A DNA stretch of 46,178 nucleotides from positions 1 to 46,178 of the forward strand of contig JBMZBC010000014.1 in assembly GCA_049611965.1 (NCBI GenBank), written 5' to 3'. The translations under genes were made by a program, and so were the position numbers. This DNA comes from UBA10364 sp049611965 (lineage in GTDB: Bacteria > Bacteroidota > Bacteroidia > Flavobacteriales > Schleiferiaceae). A model generated the notes under the pieces. It had not been told where the DNA came from and searched no databases. It saw only the letters and a list, made by a program, of their open reading frames with translations. Every line of letters begins with the position of its first letter. Within the stretch, counting starts at the first letter, position 1. Shown one piece after another: positions 14,752-22,848 of the stretch.

Positions 14752-16548
14752 ATGAAAAACATCCGTAATTTCTGTATAATCGCCCACATCGATCACGGGA
14801 AGTCTACCTTGGCTGACCGCTTGTTAGACGTGACTTCCGCCGTAAGTGACCGTGAAAAGCAAGACCAGCTTTTGGACGATATGGATCTCGAGCGTGAGCG
14901 TGGTATTACCATCAAATCGCATGCGGTCCAGATGTACCATGAGAAAAACGGAGAAAAATACACGATCAACCTGATCGATACTCCAGGACACGTAGACTTC
15001 TCCTACGAAGTTTCACGTTCTATTGCTGCGTGTGAAGGAGCCCTATTGATTGTAGATGCCGCGCAAGGTATCCAAGCGCAGACCATCTCAAACCTGTATT
15101 TGGCCCTCGAGCACGATCTAGAGATTATTCCTATTCTCAACAAGATCGACCTGCCTTCTGCCAACCCAGAAGAGATAGGCGACCAAATTATTGATTTGAT
15201 AGGTTGTGCCCGCGAAGAGATATTACACTGTTCGGCGAAGACCGGACAAGGTGTGCCGGAAATTCTAGATGCCATTATCGAGCGTATTCCAGCCCCAGAA
15301 GGAGATCCGGACGGGCCACTTCAAGCCTTGATTTTTGACAGCCACTTCAACCCGTTCCGAGGTATTGAGGCCATTTATAAAGTCGTCAGTGGCTCTATCA
15401 AGAAAGGCCAGCGCGTAAAATTCATGTCTACCGGTAAGCAATACGATGCTGATGAGATTGGTGTGAATTTGATTAAGCAGCACCCGACGAAGGAAATTAA
15501 AACCGGGGATGTTGGCTACATCATTTCTGGAATAAAGGATGCCAAAGAGGTAAAAGTTGGTGATACGATTACGGCTGTAGAAAACCCTGCAGACATTGCT
15601 ATCGAAGGGTTTGAAGAAGTCAAGCCGATGGTATTCGCGGGTATTTATCCCGTGGAAACAGAGGAATTCGAAGAGTTGCGTGCTTCATTAGAAAAGCTAC
15701 AGCTGAACGACGCCTCGCTAACATTTGAAGCAGAGACCTCAGCCGCGCTTGGCTTCGGCTTCCGTTGTGGGTTCCTAGGAATGCTACACATGGAGATCAT
15801 CCAGGAACGATTGGAGCGCGAGTTCAACATGACAGTGATTACCACCGTACCGAACGTAAGCTATAAGGCTTACTTGAAAAGCGACCCGGATAATGTTCTG
15901 TGGGTTCAAAACCCTACTGACTTCCCCGATCCAACGAAGATGGACTATATGGAAGAGCCTTTCATCAAAGCACAAATCATTACTAGTTCAGACTTCGTTG
16001 GCCCTGTAATGAACCTGTGTATTGGAAAGCGCGGTCAGTTGACCAACCAAACGTACCTCACCAGCGATCGTGTGGAGCTGAGTTTCGATATGCCGCTGGC
16101 TGAAATTGTTTTTGATTTCTACGACCGATTAAAAACCATCTCTAAAGGGTATGCTTCTTTCGACTACCACCCAATAGGCTACCGTGAAAGTGTACTTGTT
16201 AAGGTGGATGTTATGCTGAACGGCGATCCTGTAGATGCATTGAGTGCGTTGATCCACAAAGACAACGCGTACGATATCGGAAAGAAGATGTGTACGAAGT
16301 TGAAAGAATTGATCCCGCGTCAACAGTTTATGATTGCCATTCAGGCAGGTATTGGCAATAAGATTATCGCCCGTGAAACGCTAAGTGCATTGCGTAAGGA
16401 CGTTACTGCGAAGTGTTACGGTGGTGATATCTCGCGTAAGCGCAAACTCCTTGAAAAGCAAAAAGCGGGTAAGAAGCGCATGCGCCAGCTTGGTAACGTG
16501 GAGATTCCTCAAAGTGCCTTTTTAGCGGTTCTAAAGCTGAACGATTAA
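14752..16548 (+). CDS. lepA: Elongation factor 4 (LepA) GTPase
   Basis: LepA is a ribosome-bound GTPase implicated in back-translocation or 30S biogenesis. The 598-residue protein has all expected parts: G1 AHIDHGKSTLADRLL (11-25), the G2 region RGITIKSHAV (about 46-55), G3 DTPGHVDF (about 76-83), G4 NKIDLPSA (about 130-137), domains II-IV, and the LepA-specific C-terminal domain ending in DISRKRKLLEKQKAGKKRM and RQLGNVEIPQSAFLAVLK. The length fits the family exactly. It lies 16 nt downstream of the YjbR gene. A 5-bp hairpin (ACCTA-ATTG-TAGGT) sits between its stop and the GyrI-like start. Confidence 0.98.
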   Translation: MKNIRNFCIIAHIDHGKSTLADRLLDVTSAVSDREKQDQLLDDMDLERERGITIKSHAVQMYHEKNGEKYTINLIDTPGHVDFSYEVSRSIAACEGALLIVDAAQGIQAQTISNLYLALEHDLEIIPILNKIDLPSANPEEIGDQIIDLIGCAREEILHCSAKTGQGVPEILDAIIERIPAPEGDPDGPLQALIFDSHFNPFRGIEAIYKVVSGSIKKGQRVKFMSTGKQYDADEIGVNLIKQHPTKEIKTGDVGYIISGIKDAKEVKVGDTITAVENPADIAIEGFEEVKPMVFAGIYPVETEEFEELRASLEKLQLNDASLTFEAETSAALGFGFRCGFLGMLHMEIIQERLEREFNMTVITTVPNVSYKAYLKSDPDNVLWVQNPTDFPDPTKMDYMEEPFIKAQIITSSDFVGPVMNLCIGKRGQLTNQTYLTSDRVELSFDMPLAEIVFDFYDRLKTISKGYASFDYHPIGYRESVLVKVDVMLNGDPVDALSALIHKDNAYDIGKKMCTKLKELIPRQQFMIAIQAGIGNKIIARETLSALRKDVTAKCYGGDISRKRKLLEKQKAGKKRMRQLGNVEIPQSAFLAVLKLND

Positions 16549-16563
16549 GACCTAATTGTAGGT

Positions 16564-17037
16564 ATGATTACATCTACAATCGTCGAGTTTGAAGGCGCAC
16601 TATTATGCGGCGCCTCTGCTCCCATGTCTCTTCGCTCCTTCGCTCCTTGGACCCTTTGGCCCAAAGTGATGCCCAAGCTCGCTCGTGTGAGCAACCGCTG
16701 CAATGCAGACCTAATTTCGTTACGTTCTTTTGACGGCGTGCCTGTTTTCGGTTCAACGGCAGATCCAAGTTTTACCTACTGGGGCGGCGCAGAAGTAAAC
16801 GGTCCCAACGAAGGCCTCGAGCACCTTGAAATTCCAGCGGGTACCTATGCTGTGTTCCACTACAAAGGGCTGAGCAGCGACTCTGAAGTCTGGCGCTATA
16901 TCTATAGTAAATGGCTTCCCAACAGTAAATGGGAGTTGGACGACCGCCCGCACTTCGAACGCCTAGGAGCGAAGTATAAGAACGAGGACCCAAATTCAGA
17001 AGAAGACATCTACATCCCTATTCGACCAAGAGCATAA
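16564..17037 (+). CDS. GyrI-like small-molecule-binding protein
   Basis: This 157-residue protein is a stand-alone GyrI-like / AraC effector-binding domain. Supporting features are YWGGAEVNGPNEGLEHLEIPA-like residues (about 76-95), the conserved GTYAVFHYKGLSSD (about 97-110), VWRYIYSKWLPNSKWELDDR (about 114-133), HFERLGAKY (135-143) and the C-terminal EEDIYIPIRP, all typical of the SOUL-like fold. Members bind drugs or small hydrophobic ligands, and in E. coli GyrI (SbmC) protects gyrase. The start ATG lies 15 nt after lepA; it could be the last gene of the YjbR-lepA transcript. A terminator follows immediately. Confidence 0.8.
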   Translation: MITSTIVEFEGALLCGASAPMSLRSFAPWTLWPKVMPKLARVSNRCNADLISLRSFDGVPVFGSTADPSFTYWGGAEVNGPNEGLEHLEIPAGTYAVFHYKGLSSDSEVWRYIYSKWLPNSKWELDDRPHFERLGAKYKNEDPNSEEDIYIPIRPRA

Positions 17038-17066
17038 AAAAACCCCGACCAAAGGCCGGGGTTTTT
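17036..17066. terminator. Bidirectional intrinsic terminator
   Basis: AACCCCG-A-CC, loop AAA, GG-C-CGGGGTT (17041-17063) forms a strong stem with one A/C mismatch, flanked by an A run on the left and a T run on the right. It can terminate both the GyrI-like gene from the left and sdhB from the right. Confidence 0.9.
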
Positions 17067-17098
17067 GATGTGTTAGCCTTGCGGCTGCGTTTAGGATC

Positions 17099-17851
17099 TT
17101 ATTTGTTGTTGCTCAAAGAAGCGAACAAGTAATCACGGTTCATGCGCGCGATGTTTTCTAGGGAAATGCCCTTTGGACATTCTACCTCACAAGCACCGGT
17201 ATTGGTACAGTTACCAAAGCCTTCTAGGTCCATTTGGTTTACCATGTTCAATACACGCTCCTTCGCTTCAGGCTGCCCTTGTGGAAGCAATGAGAACTGG
17301 CTGATCTTCGCTGATGCAAACAACATCGCTGAGGAGTTCTTACATGTTGCAACACATGCCCCACAACCGATACAAGTTGCAGCATCGAATGCCTTGTCTG
17401 CGTTTTCCTTTGGTACAGGAATAGCGTTGGCATCGATCGTGTTACCAGAAGTGTTTACCGAGATAAATCCTCCGGCACGCTGAATGCGGTCAAAAGCAGA
17501 ACGGTCTACCATCAAATCTTTGATGATAGGGAATGCCTTCGCACGGAACGGCTCAATGTAGATGGTATCGCCACTCTTGAATTCACGCATGTGCAACTGA
17601 CACGTTGTGATTTTACGGCCTGGACCGTGAGCTTCACCATTGATAAATAGCGAACACATACCACAGATACCTTCACGACAGTCGTGATCGAACACTACCG
17701 GCTCTATGCCTTGGTCGATCAACTGCTCGTTCAAGTAATCGAGCATTTCAAGGAAGCTCATGTCCTCCTCTACACCCGAGATTGGGTACGTTTTCATTTC
17801 ACCCTTTGCTTCAGGGCCTGCTTGTCTCCAGATCTTTAATGTTAAATCCAT
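17099..17851 (-). CDS. sdhB: Succinate dehydrogenase/fumarate reductase iron-sulfur subunit
   Basis: SdhB carries electrons from the flavoprotein to quinone through three Fe-S centres. The 250-residue protein has the [2Fe-2S] motif CREGICGMCSLF (59-70) with a later C, the [4Fe-4S] motif CIGCGACVATC (about 159-169) and the cysteines of the [3Fe-4S] centre and third cluster region in NCTNTGACEVECPKGIS (about 214-230). It is the third gene of sdhCAB, beginning 8 nt after sdhA, and ends next to the bidirectional terminator. It faces the cytoplasm. Confidence 0.97.
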   Translation of the reverse strand: MDLTLKIWRQAGPEAKGEMKTYPISGVEEDMSFLEMLDYLNEQLIDQGIEPVVFDHDCREGICGMCSLFINGEAHGPGRKITTCQLHMREFKSGDTIYIEPFRAKAFPIIKDLMVDRSAFDRIQRAGGFISVNTSGNTIDANAIPVPKENADKAFDAATCIGCGACVATCKNSSAMLFASAKISQFSLLPQGQPEAKERVLNMVNQMDLEGFGNCTNTGACEVECPKGISLENIARMNRDYLFASLSNNK

Positions 17852-17859
17852 AGTCGGAA

Positions 17860-19860
17860 TTATTTGTAAGAACGAGTCTTCAATTCAACATTCTCGAAAG
17901 TCAATTCTTCTTTGTGCAATTTGGCTTCCGCAGGAACACCTGTGAATTCCCATGCACTAACAAAGGCAAAGTTTGCATCATCACGTAATGCTTCACCTTC
18001 CTCACTTTGGTACTCTTCGCGGAAGTGACCACCACAGCTCTCGTTGCGCTCTAGTGCATCCTTCGCCATCAACTCACCAAGCTCGATAAGGTCAGCCACA
18101 CGGCCTGCCTTGTCTAGTTCTGGGTTCATGCCGTTCGCGTTACCAAGAACTCGAACGTCTGCGTAGAACTCTTCGCGCAATGCTTGGATATCAGCAATTG
18201 CTTGCTTCAAGCCTTTCTCATTACGAGCCATACCTACTTCGTTCCACATAATCTTACCGAGACGCTTATGGAAGAAGTCAACTGATTTCGTACCGTTATT
18301 GTTTATGAACTTATCTGTACGCTCACGAACTGCTTTTTCAGCTTCTTCAAATTCTGGAGAATCTGTTGAAATTGCACCAGTACGAATATCTTTACTTAGG
18401 AACTCACCTACGGTGTAAGGAGCTACAAAGTATCCGTCTGCTAGACCTTGCATCAATGCAGATGCACCTAAGCGGTTAGCACCGTGGTCTGAGAAGTTGG
18501 CCTCACCCAAAGCAAAACAGCCCGGGATTGAAGTCATCAAATTGTAATCTACCCAAAGACCACCCATAGTATAGTGTACTGCTGGGTAAATCATCATAGG
18601 CTCCTTGTACGGGTTAGATGCCGTAATCTTCTCGTACATCTGGAAGAGGTTACCGTATTTAGCTTCTACCACTTTCTCACCCAATGCTTTGATATCTGCA
18701 TCAGACGGGTTGTTCACACCTTTTACAAGTGCTTCCTCTTTTCCGTAACGAACGATAGCTGCTGCGAAATCTAGATAAACTGCTTCACCCGTTTTGTTTA
18801 TACCATAGCCTGCGTCACAACGCTCTTTTGCTGCACGCGAGGCAACATCACGAGGAACAAGGTTACCAAAGGCCGGGTAACGACGCTCTAGGTAGTAATC
18901 TCTGTTTTCCTCTGCGATATCGTTTGGATGAAGTTTCCCCGTACGGATGGCTTCTGCATCTTCCTTTTTCGCTGGCACCCAAATGCGACCGTCATTACGC
19001 AATGACTCCGACATTAAGGTCAACTTACTTTGGTTCTCACCACTTACTGGAATACAAGTAGGGTGAATCTGCGTAAAACATGGGTTTGCCATGAATGCAC
19101 CCTTGCGGTGTGCTTTCCAAGCAGCAGTCACATTCGATCCCATCGCATTAGTAGATAGGAAAAAAACGTTTCCGTACCCACCGGTACAAAGAAGTACTGC
19201 GTGCGCACTGTGACGCTCGAACTCACCGGTTACCAAGTTCTTCGCGATGATACCACGGGCTTTGCCGTCGACTACAACGAGCTCTTGCATTTCATGACGT
19301 GCATACATTTTGACACGACCCTTAGCAATCTGGCGGTTCAATGCAGAGTAGGCACCTAACAATAATTGTTGACCTGTCTGACCTTTAGCGTAGAACGTAC
19401 GACTCACCTGAACACCACCGAATGAGCGGTTGTCTAGCAGACCACCGTAATCACGCGCAAAAGGAACACCTTGAGCGACACACTGGTCAATGATATTGCG
19501 GCTTACCTCAGCCAAACGGTGCACGTTGGCCTCTCTTGAACGGTAATCACCACCTTTGATCGTATCGTAGAAGAGACGGTAGACCGAATCCCCATCGTTT
19601 TGGTAATTCTTTGCCGCGTTAATACCACCTTGAGCTGCGATCGAGTGTGCACGACGTGGAGAATCTTGGAAACAGAATGCTTTCACGTTGTAACCCATCT
19701 CAGCCAAAGAAGCTGCTGCAGAAGAACCGGCTAGACCGGTACCTACTACGATTACATCAATTAATCTTTTGTTTGCAGGCGATACCAATGGAATCTCTCC
19801 TTTATGCTTTGTCCACTTCTCGCCTAATGGGCCTGCTGGAATCTTAGAATCTAATGCCAT
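17860..19860 (-). CDS. sdhA: Succinate dehydrogenase/fumarate reductase flavoprotein subunit
   Basis: SdhA oxidises succinate to fumarate (or the reverse) with covalently bound FAD. The 666-residue form starts MALDSKIPAG at 19860; the upstream ATG at 19899 would extend into sdhC and adds a non-conserved leader. Visible are the Rossmann motif VVGTGLAGSSAAASLAEMG (38-56), the FAD-attachment His72 in RRAHSIAAQGG (69-79), the catalytic loop with HPTCIPVSGENQ, and HYTMGGLWVDY and FALGEANFSDHGANRLGA near the active site and FAD. The size and the sdhC-A-B order match the b558 / B. subtilis-type complex of Bacteroidota, which couples to menaquinone. Confidence 0.97.
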   Translation of the reverse strand: MALDSKIPAGPLGEKWTKHKGEIPLVSPANKRLIDVIVVGTGLAGSSAAASLAEMGYNVKAFCFQDSPRRAHSIAAQGGINAAKNYQNDGDSVYRLFYDTIKGGDYRSREANVHRLAEVSRNIIDQCVAQGVPFARDYGGLLDNRSFGGVQVSRTFYAKGQTGQQLLLGAYSALNRQIAKGRVKMYARHEMQELVVVDGKARGIIAKNLVTGEFERHSAHAVLLCTGGYGNVFFLSTNAMGSNVTAAWKAHRKGAFMANPCFTQIHPTCIPVSGENQSKLTLMSESLRNDGRIWVPAKKEDAEAIRTGKLHPNDIAEENRDYYLERRYPAFGNLVPRDVASRAAKERCDAGYGINKTGEAVYLDFAAAIVRYGKEEALVKGVNNPSDADIKALGEKVVEAKYGNLFQMYEKITASNPYKEPMMIYPAVHYTMGGLWVDYNLMTSIPGCFALGEANFSDHGANRLGASALMQGLADGYFVAPYTVGEFLSKDIRTGAISTDSPEFEEAEKAVRERTDKFINNNGTKSVDFFHKRLGKIMWNEVGMARNEKGLKQAIADIQALREEFYADVRVLGNANGMNPELDKAGRVADLIELGELMAKDALERNESCGGHFREEYQSEEGEALRDDANFAFVSAWEFTGVPAEAKLHKEELTFENVELKTRSYK

Positions 19861-19870
19861 AGTAAGAGAA

Positions 19871-20566
19871 TTATAGTGCTTGACCTGGTTGAACAACAAA
19901 TAAGAATACCGCTACAGCAATGAAGCCAGCCGGGATCAACCAAGCGAAAGCAGTCATCGTTTTATTAATCAGCGGAGTGTATTTCGGGTGGTTCACACCC
20001 AACGATTGGAACGCGCTTGAAGCACCGTGGCTCAAGTGAAGGGCCAAGCCCGCAATAGCTACCACGTAGAAGGCAGTGTACCACCACTGCTCAAAAGCAG
20101 TTACTGTTAACGTCCAAAGGTCTTTATTTCCGTTGGCATCCGTACCAAGGGTACCGAAGTGCACTTCGTACCAGAAGCTCTTCATGTGAACCACAATGAA
20201 GAAAAGCGTGAGTAAACCAAGAAGCGCCATCTTACGCGAAGCCCAAGAAGCATTGGCCGCCTGATTCTCTTTTACATACCCTACGGGACGTGCTGCTCTA
20301 TTTTGGCGGGCGAGCATAATTCCATCCACAGTATGAAGAAGGACAGAAGCATAAGTGAGGTAAGAAAGAATTTTTACCACTGGGAAGGTGGTCATAAACT
20401 TGCCGTATTCATTGAACGCAAGCTGACCTTCTTCACCTGTAACAAAGAGTTGAAGGTTCCCCAATAAGTGTCCTACCAAAAACGTACACAAAAACAATCC
20501 AGTAGCCGCCATCCAGTACTTGCGAGCTAGCGAAGAGCCGAAAAGCCCTTTTGATGTTGATGCCAT
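19871..20566 (-). CDS. sdhC: Succinate dehydrogenase cytochrome b558 subunit
   Basis: This is the single membrane-anchor subunit of the di-haem type succinate:quinone reductase. The 231-residue protein has about five transmembrane segments: around 13-38 (WMAATGLFLCTFLVGHLLGN), 60-85, 110-130, 155-180 and 200-228. Candidate haem-ligand histidines are in VGHLLGN, LLHTVDG, VVHMKSF and ALHLSHG. A single-subunit anchor in front of sdhA is typical of Bacteroidota. The start is the first ATG, 10 nt separates it from sdhA, and a TAnnTTTG box lies upstream. Confidence 0.95.
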   Translation of the reverse strand: MASTSKGLFGSSLARKYWMAATGLFLCTFLVGHLLGNLQLFVTGEEGQLAFNEYGKFMTTFPVVKILSYLTYASVLLHTVDGIMLARQNRAARPVGYVKENQAANASWASRKMALLGLLTLFFIVVHMKSFWYEVHFGTLGTDANGNKDLWTLTVTAFEQWWYTAFYVVAIAGLALHLSHGASSAFQSLGVNHPKYTPLINKTMTAFAWLIPAGFIAVAVFLFVVQPGQAL

Positions 20567-20604
20567 AAGCGATTTTAAAGTTTAATAGCCTAATTTTAGC
20601 TTGT

Positions 20605-20612
20605 CAAATTTA
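20605..20612 (-). promoter_or_regulatory. Candidate -7 box for sdhCAB
   Basis: On the minus strand the sequence reads TAAATTTG, an exact TAnnTTTG match, 38 nt before the sdhC ATG. No TTG at -33 is seen. It lies in the 127-nt divergent gap between sdhC and the aminopeptidase gene. Confidence 0.5.
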
Positions 20613-20693
20613 CGACACAGACTTTTGTCTACATTGAAAACGTGATGAAAATCACCATAGAACGTATCTAAATTAATATAGTCGAGACCTATC

Positions 20694-21983
20694 ATGAGAT
20701 ATCACCAACTGAACAGTCAGATTTTTGTTGAGAATCGCAAGAAATTTACGGGGATGATGAAACCCAATTCATTGGCCATTTTCACCTCGAATGATATATA
20801 TCCAACCAGTGCAGATGGACATCTTCCGTTCAAGCAACACAGCGATATTTTATACCTCAGTGGTGCCGATCAAGAAGAAAGTATTCTCGTTTTATTCCCT
20901 GATGCTCATAAAGATAGCTTGCGTGAAGTTTTGTTTCTGAAGGAGACCAATGACCTGATCGCAGTCTGGGAAGGCGCCAAATACACGAAGGATCAAGCGT
21001 TCGACATCAGTGGCATTAAGACCGTTTTCTGGCTTTCAGAGTTTGAAAGGGTGTTCAATGAAATGGCGGTCAATGCCGACCGAATTTATCTCAATGGCAA
21101 CGAGCATCTGAGAGCACATGTTGAGACTGAGTTACGTCACGACAGAATGAACAAGTGGATTAAAGAACACTACCACGCACATGAATTTGAGCGCAGCCAA
21201 CCGCTTCTTCATAGAGTGAGAGGGACAAAATCGGAACTCGAACTTGAGGTCATGCGCAAAGCCGCAGAGATCACCACCAAGGGATACAAGCGTATTTTGA
21301 AATACATGAAACCTGGTGTTTGGGAGCACGAACTGGAAGCAGAATTCATGCACGAATTCTTGATGAATAGAAGCCGTGGATTCGCATACACTCCGATTAT
21401 TGCGGCAGGTAACAATGCTAACGTGCTGCACTACATTGAAAATAATGACAAGTGCCACGACGGAGAACTCGTATTGTTCGATGTAGGCGCAGAGTATGGG
21501 AATTACACCTGTGATGTTACACGCTGCTTCCCGGTCAATGGAAAATTCACGGCACGTCAGGCAGAAGTATATAATGCCGTATTAAGCGTTCACGAAGGCG
21601 CCATCGCCTTGCTACGTCCGGGCATTATGTTGGACGATTACCACAAAAAAGTGGGAGAACTGATGACCGAAGAATTATTGAAGCTAGGTTTAATTACTGC
21701 TGAGGATGTAGCCAGCGAAGATCCTGCATGGCCAGCCTATAAGAAGTACTTCATGCACGGCACCAGCCACTACTTAGGTTTGGATGTACACGATTATGGT
21801 TTGTGGACTATCCCAGTTGAGGAGGGCATGGTCTTTACCGTTGAGCCAGGCATCTACATTCCTGAGGAAGGCTTAGGTATTAGAATCGAAGACGATATCG
21901 TCATTACGAAAGACGGACATGAAAACTTAACTCGAGAAATTCCAAAGACTGTGGAAGAGATCGAGGCGTTTATGGCCAGCTAA
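20694..21983 (+). CDS. pepP: Xaa-Pro aminopeptidase P (M24B family)
   Basis: This metallopeptidase removes N-terminal residues preceding proline. The 429-residue protein has the AMP_N domain (about 1-140; IFTSNDIYPTSADGHLPF and DILYLSGADQEES are typical) and the pita-bread M24 domain (about 180-420). Metal-site motifs are present: DVGAEYGNYTCDVTR for the two Asp ligands, HGTSHYLGLDVHD for the His region, FTVEPGIYIP and RIEDDIVI for the two Glu. It is cytoplasmic. The stop overlaps the start of the downstream hydrolase (TAATG). A hairpin with a U-rich tail begins 19 nt after this stop, inside the hydrolase gene, and may partly terminate the transcript. Confidence 0.95.
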   Translation: MRYHQLNSQIFVENRKKFTGMMKPNSLAIFTSNDIYPTSADGHLPFKQHSDILYLSGADQEESILVLFPDAHKDSLREVLFLKETNDLIAVWEGAKYTKDQAFDISGIKTVFWLSEFERVFNEMAVNADRIYLNGNEHLRAHVETELRHDRMNKWIKEHYHAHEFERSQPLLHRVRGTKSELELEVMRKAAEITTKGYKRILKYMKPGVWEHELEAEFMHEFLMNRSRGFAYTPIIAAGNNANVLHYIENNDKCHDGELVLFDVGAEYGNYTCDVTRCFPVNGKFTARQAEVYNAVLSVHEGAIALLRPGIMLDDYHKKVGELMTEELLKLGLITAEDVASEDPAWPAYKKYFMHGTSHYLGLDVHDYGLWTIPVEEGMVFTVEPGIYIPEEGLGIRIEDDIVITKDGHENLTREIPKTVEEIEAFMAS

Positions 21984-22795
21984 TGGAAAGCATTCAATAT
22001 CAAGGCGCCCCTGTATCTTATCAAATTACAGGGGCGCCTTCTTCTTTACCCACACTGGTGCTGCTCCATGGGTTTTTGGAGGATAGTAGGATGTGGGACG
22101 GACTTATAGAAGGTTTTGAAAAACTCGGGAGCGTAGTTCGCATTGATTTGCCCGGCCACGGTCAAAGCGGGAACTTTAGTGAAGTGCATTCTATGGAGGA
22201 TATGGCAGATGTTGTGCATGAGGTCATCCGTGGAATTGGGATAACAAAACCCGTTGTTTTAGGCCATAGCATGGGCGGCTATGTAGCATTGGCCTATGCT
22301 GAGCTGTATGAAAATATCGGTGGGCTGGGACTGTTTTTCTCTACCCCGTATGCAGATAGCCAAGCAAGAAAAATGATGCGAGATAAGGCGGAGGCCCTCG
22401 TGATTCAGAACAGAAACGCATTTATCCGTGCGGCTATACCACAGTTGTTCAGTGCAGAACTTAGACCGGGATTGCGTGAAGTAATTTCTAAGCAGATTGA
22501 CCAAAGTCTAGAGATGAGTGTAGAAGGAGTCGCTGCGGCCATTCGTGGAATGAAATCCAGAGTGGACCGAACGAGATTGCTCATTGATCCGCCAAAGTCC
22601 TTGCAACCACAGAAGATTGGGGTATTTGCCGGGGAATCGGACACTGTTATTCCAATAGCTTCTGTTCGCGAATGGATGGACGCGCCGGGAGTTGGTTACC
22701 AATTTATTTCAAGCCATGGGCACATGGGCCATCTTTCAGATACAAAGAACTGTGCGGCAGCTGTGGCAAAGTGGTGGAGCACTTTTTCAGAGTAA
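21983..22795 (+). CDS. Alpha/beta hydrolase
   Basis: This 270-residue single-domain alpha/beta hydrolase has LPTLVLLHGFLEDSRMW (23-39) with the oxyanion residues, RIDLPGHGQSG (about 52-62), the nucleophile elbow LGHSMGGYVAL (about 92-102), an acid in FAGESDTVIP (about 214-223) and His in SHGHMGHL near the C terminus. It resembles MhpC/BioH-like esterases; the substrate is unknown. Translation is probably coupled to pepP by the TAATG overlap. A perfect 14-bp inverted repeat covers codons 7-19 and shares its core with the terminator after this gene, which could make its expression conditional. Confidence 0.88.
   Translation: MESIQYQGAPVSYQITGAPSSLPTLVLLHGFLEDSRMWDGLIEGFEKLGSVVRIDLPGHGQSGNFSEVHSMEDMADVVHEVIRGIGITKPVVLGHSMGGYVALAYAELYENIGGLGLFFSTPYADSQARKMMRDKAEALVIQNRNAFIRAAIPQLFSAELRPGLREVISKQIDQSLEMSVEGVAAAIRGMKSRVDRTRLLIDPPKSLQPQKIGVFAGESDTVIPIASVREWMDAPGVGYQFISSHGHMGHLSDTKNCAAAVAKWWSTFSE
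22002..22040. repeat. Perfect hairpin inside the start of the hydrolase gene
   Basis: AAGGCGCCCCTGTA (22002-22015) and TACAGGGGCGCCTT (22027-22040) are exact reverse complements with an 11-nt loop. The right arm is followed by CTTCTTTACCC. It begins 19 nt after the pepP stop, so it looks like an intrinsic terminator or attenuator embedded in the next coding region. The 10-nt arms AAGGCGCCCC/GGGGCGCCTT recur in the terminator at 22804-22831. Confidence 0.7.
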
Positions 22796-22803
22796 AAGCA
22801 ATA

Positions 22804-22831
22804 AAAAAGGCGCCCCATGGGGCGCCTTTTT
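22804..22831. terminator. Bidirectional intrinsic terminator (28-bp perfect palindrome)
   Basis: AAAAAGGCGCCCCA (22804-22817) is followed directly by its exact reverse complement TGGGGCGCCTTTTT (22818-22831). The GC-rich core and flanking A and T runs make it a terminator for both the hydrolase (plus) and gdhA (minus). Confidence 0.92.
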
Positions 22832-22848
22832 ATGTAATTGCAAAAAAT

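Noticed and set aside
16550..16563. Hairpin ACCTA-ATTG-TAGGT between lepA and the GyrI-like gene
   Set aside because: A 5-bp stem without a T run is too weak to call a terminator or regulator; mentioned only in the lepA entry.
20642..20655. Short inverted repeat GTGAT-GAAA-ATCAC before pepP
   Set aside because: Only 5 bp, no T run and no conserved context; such repeats are expected by chance in AT-rich gaps.
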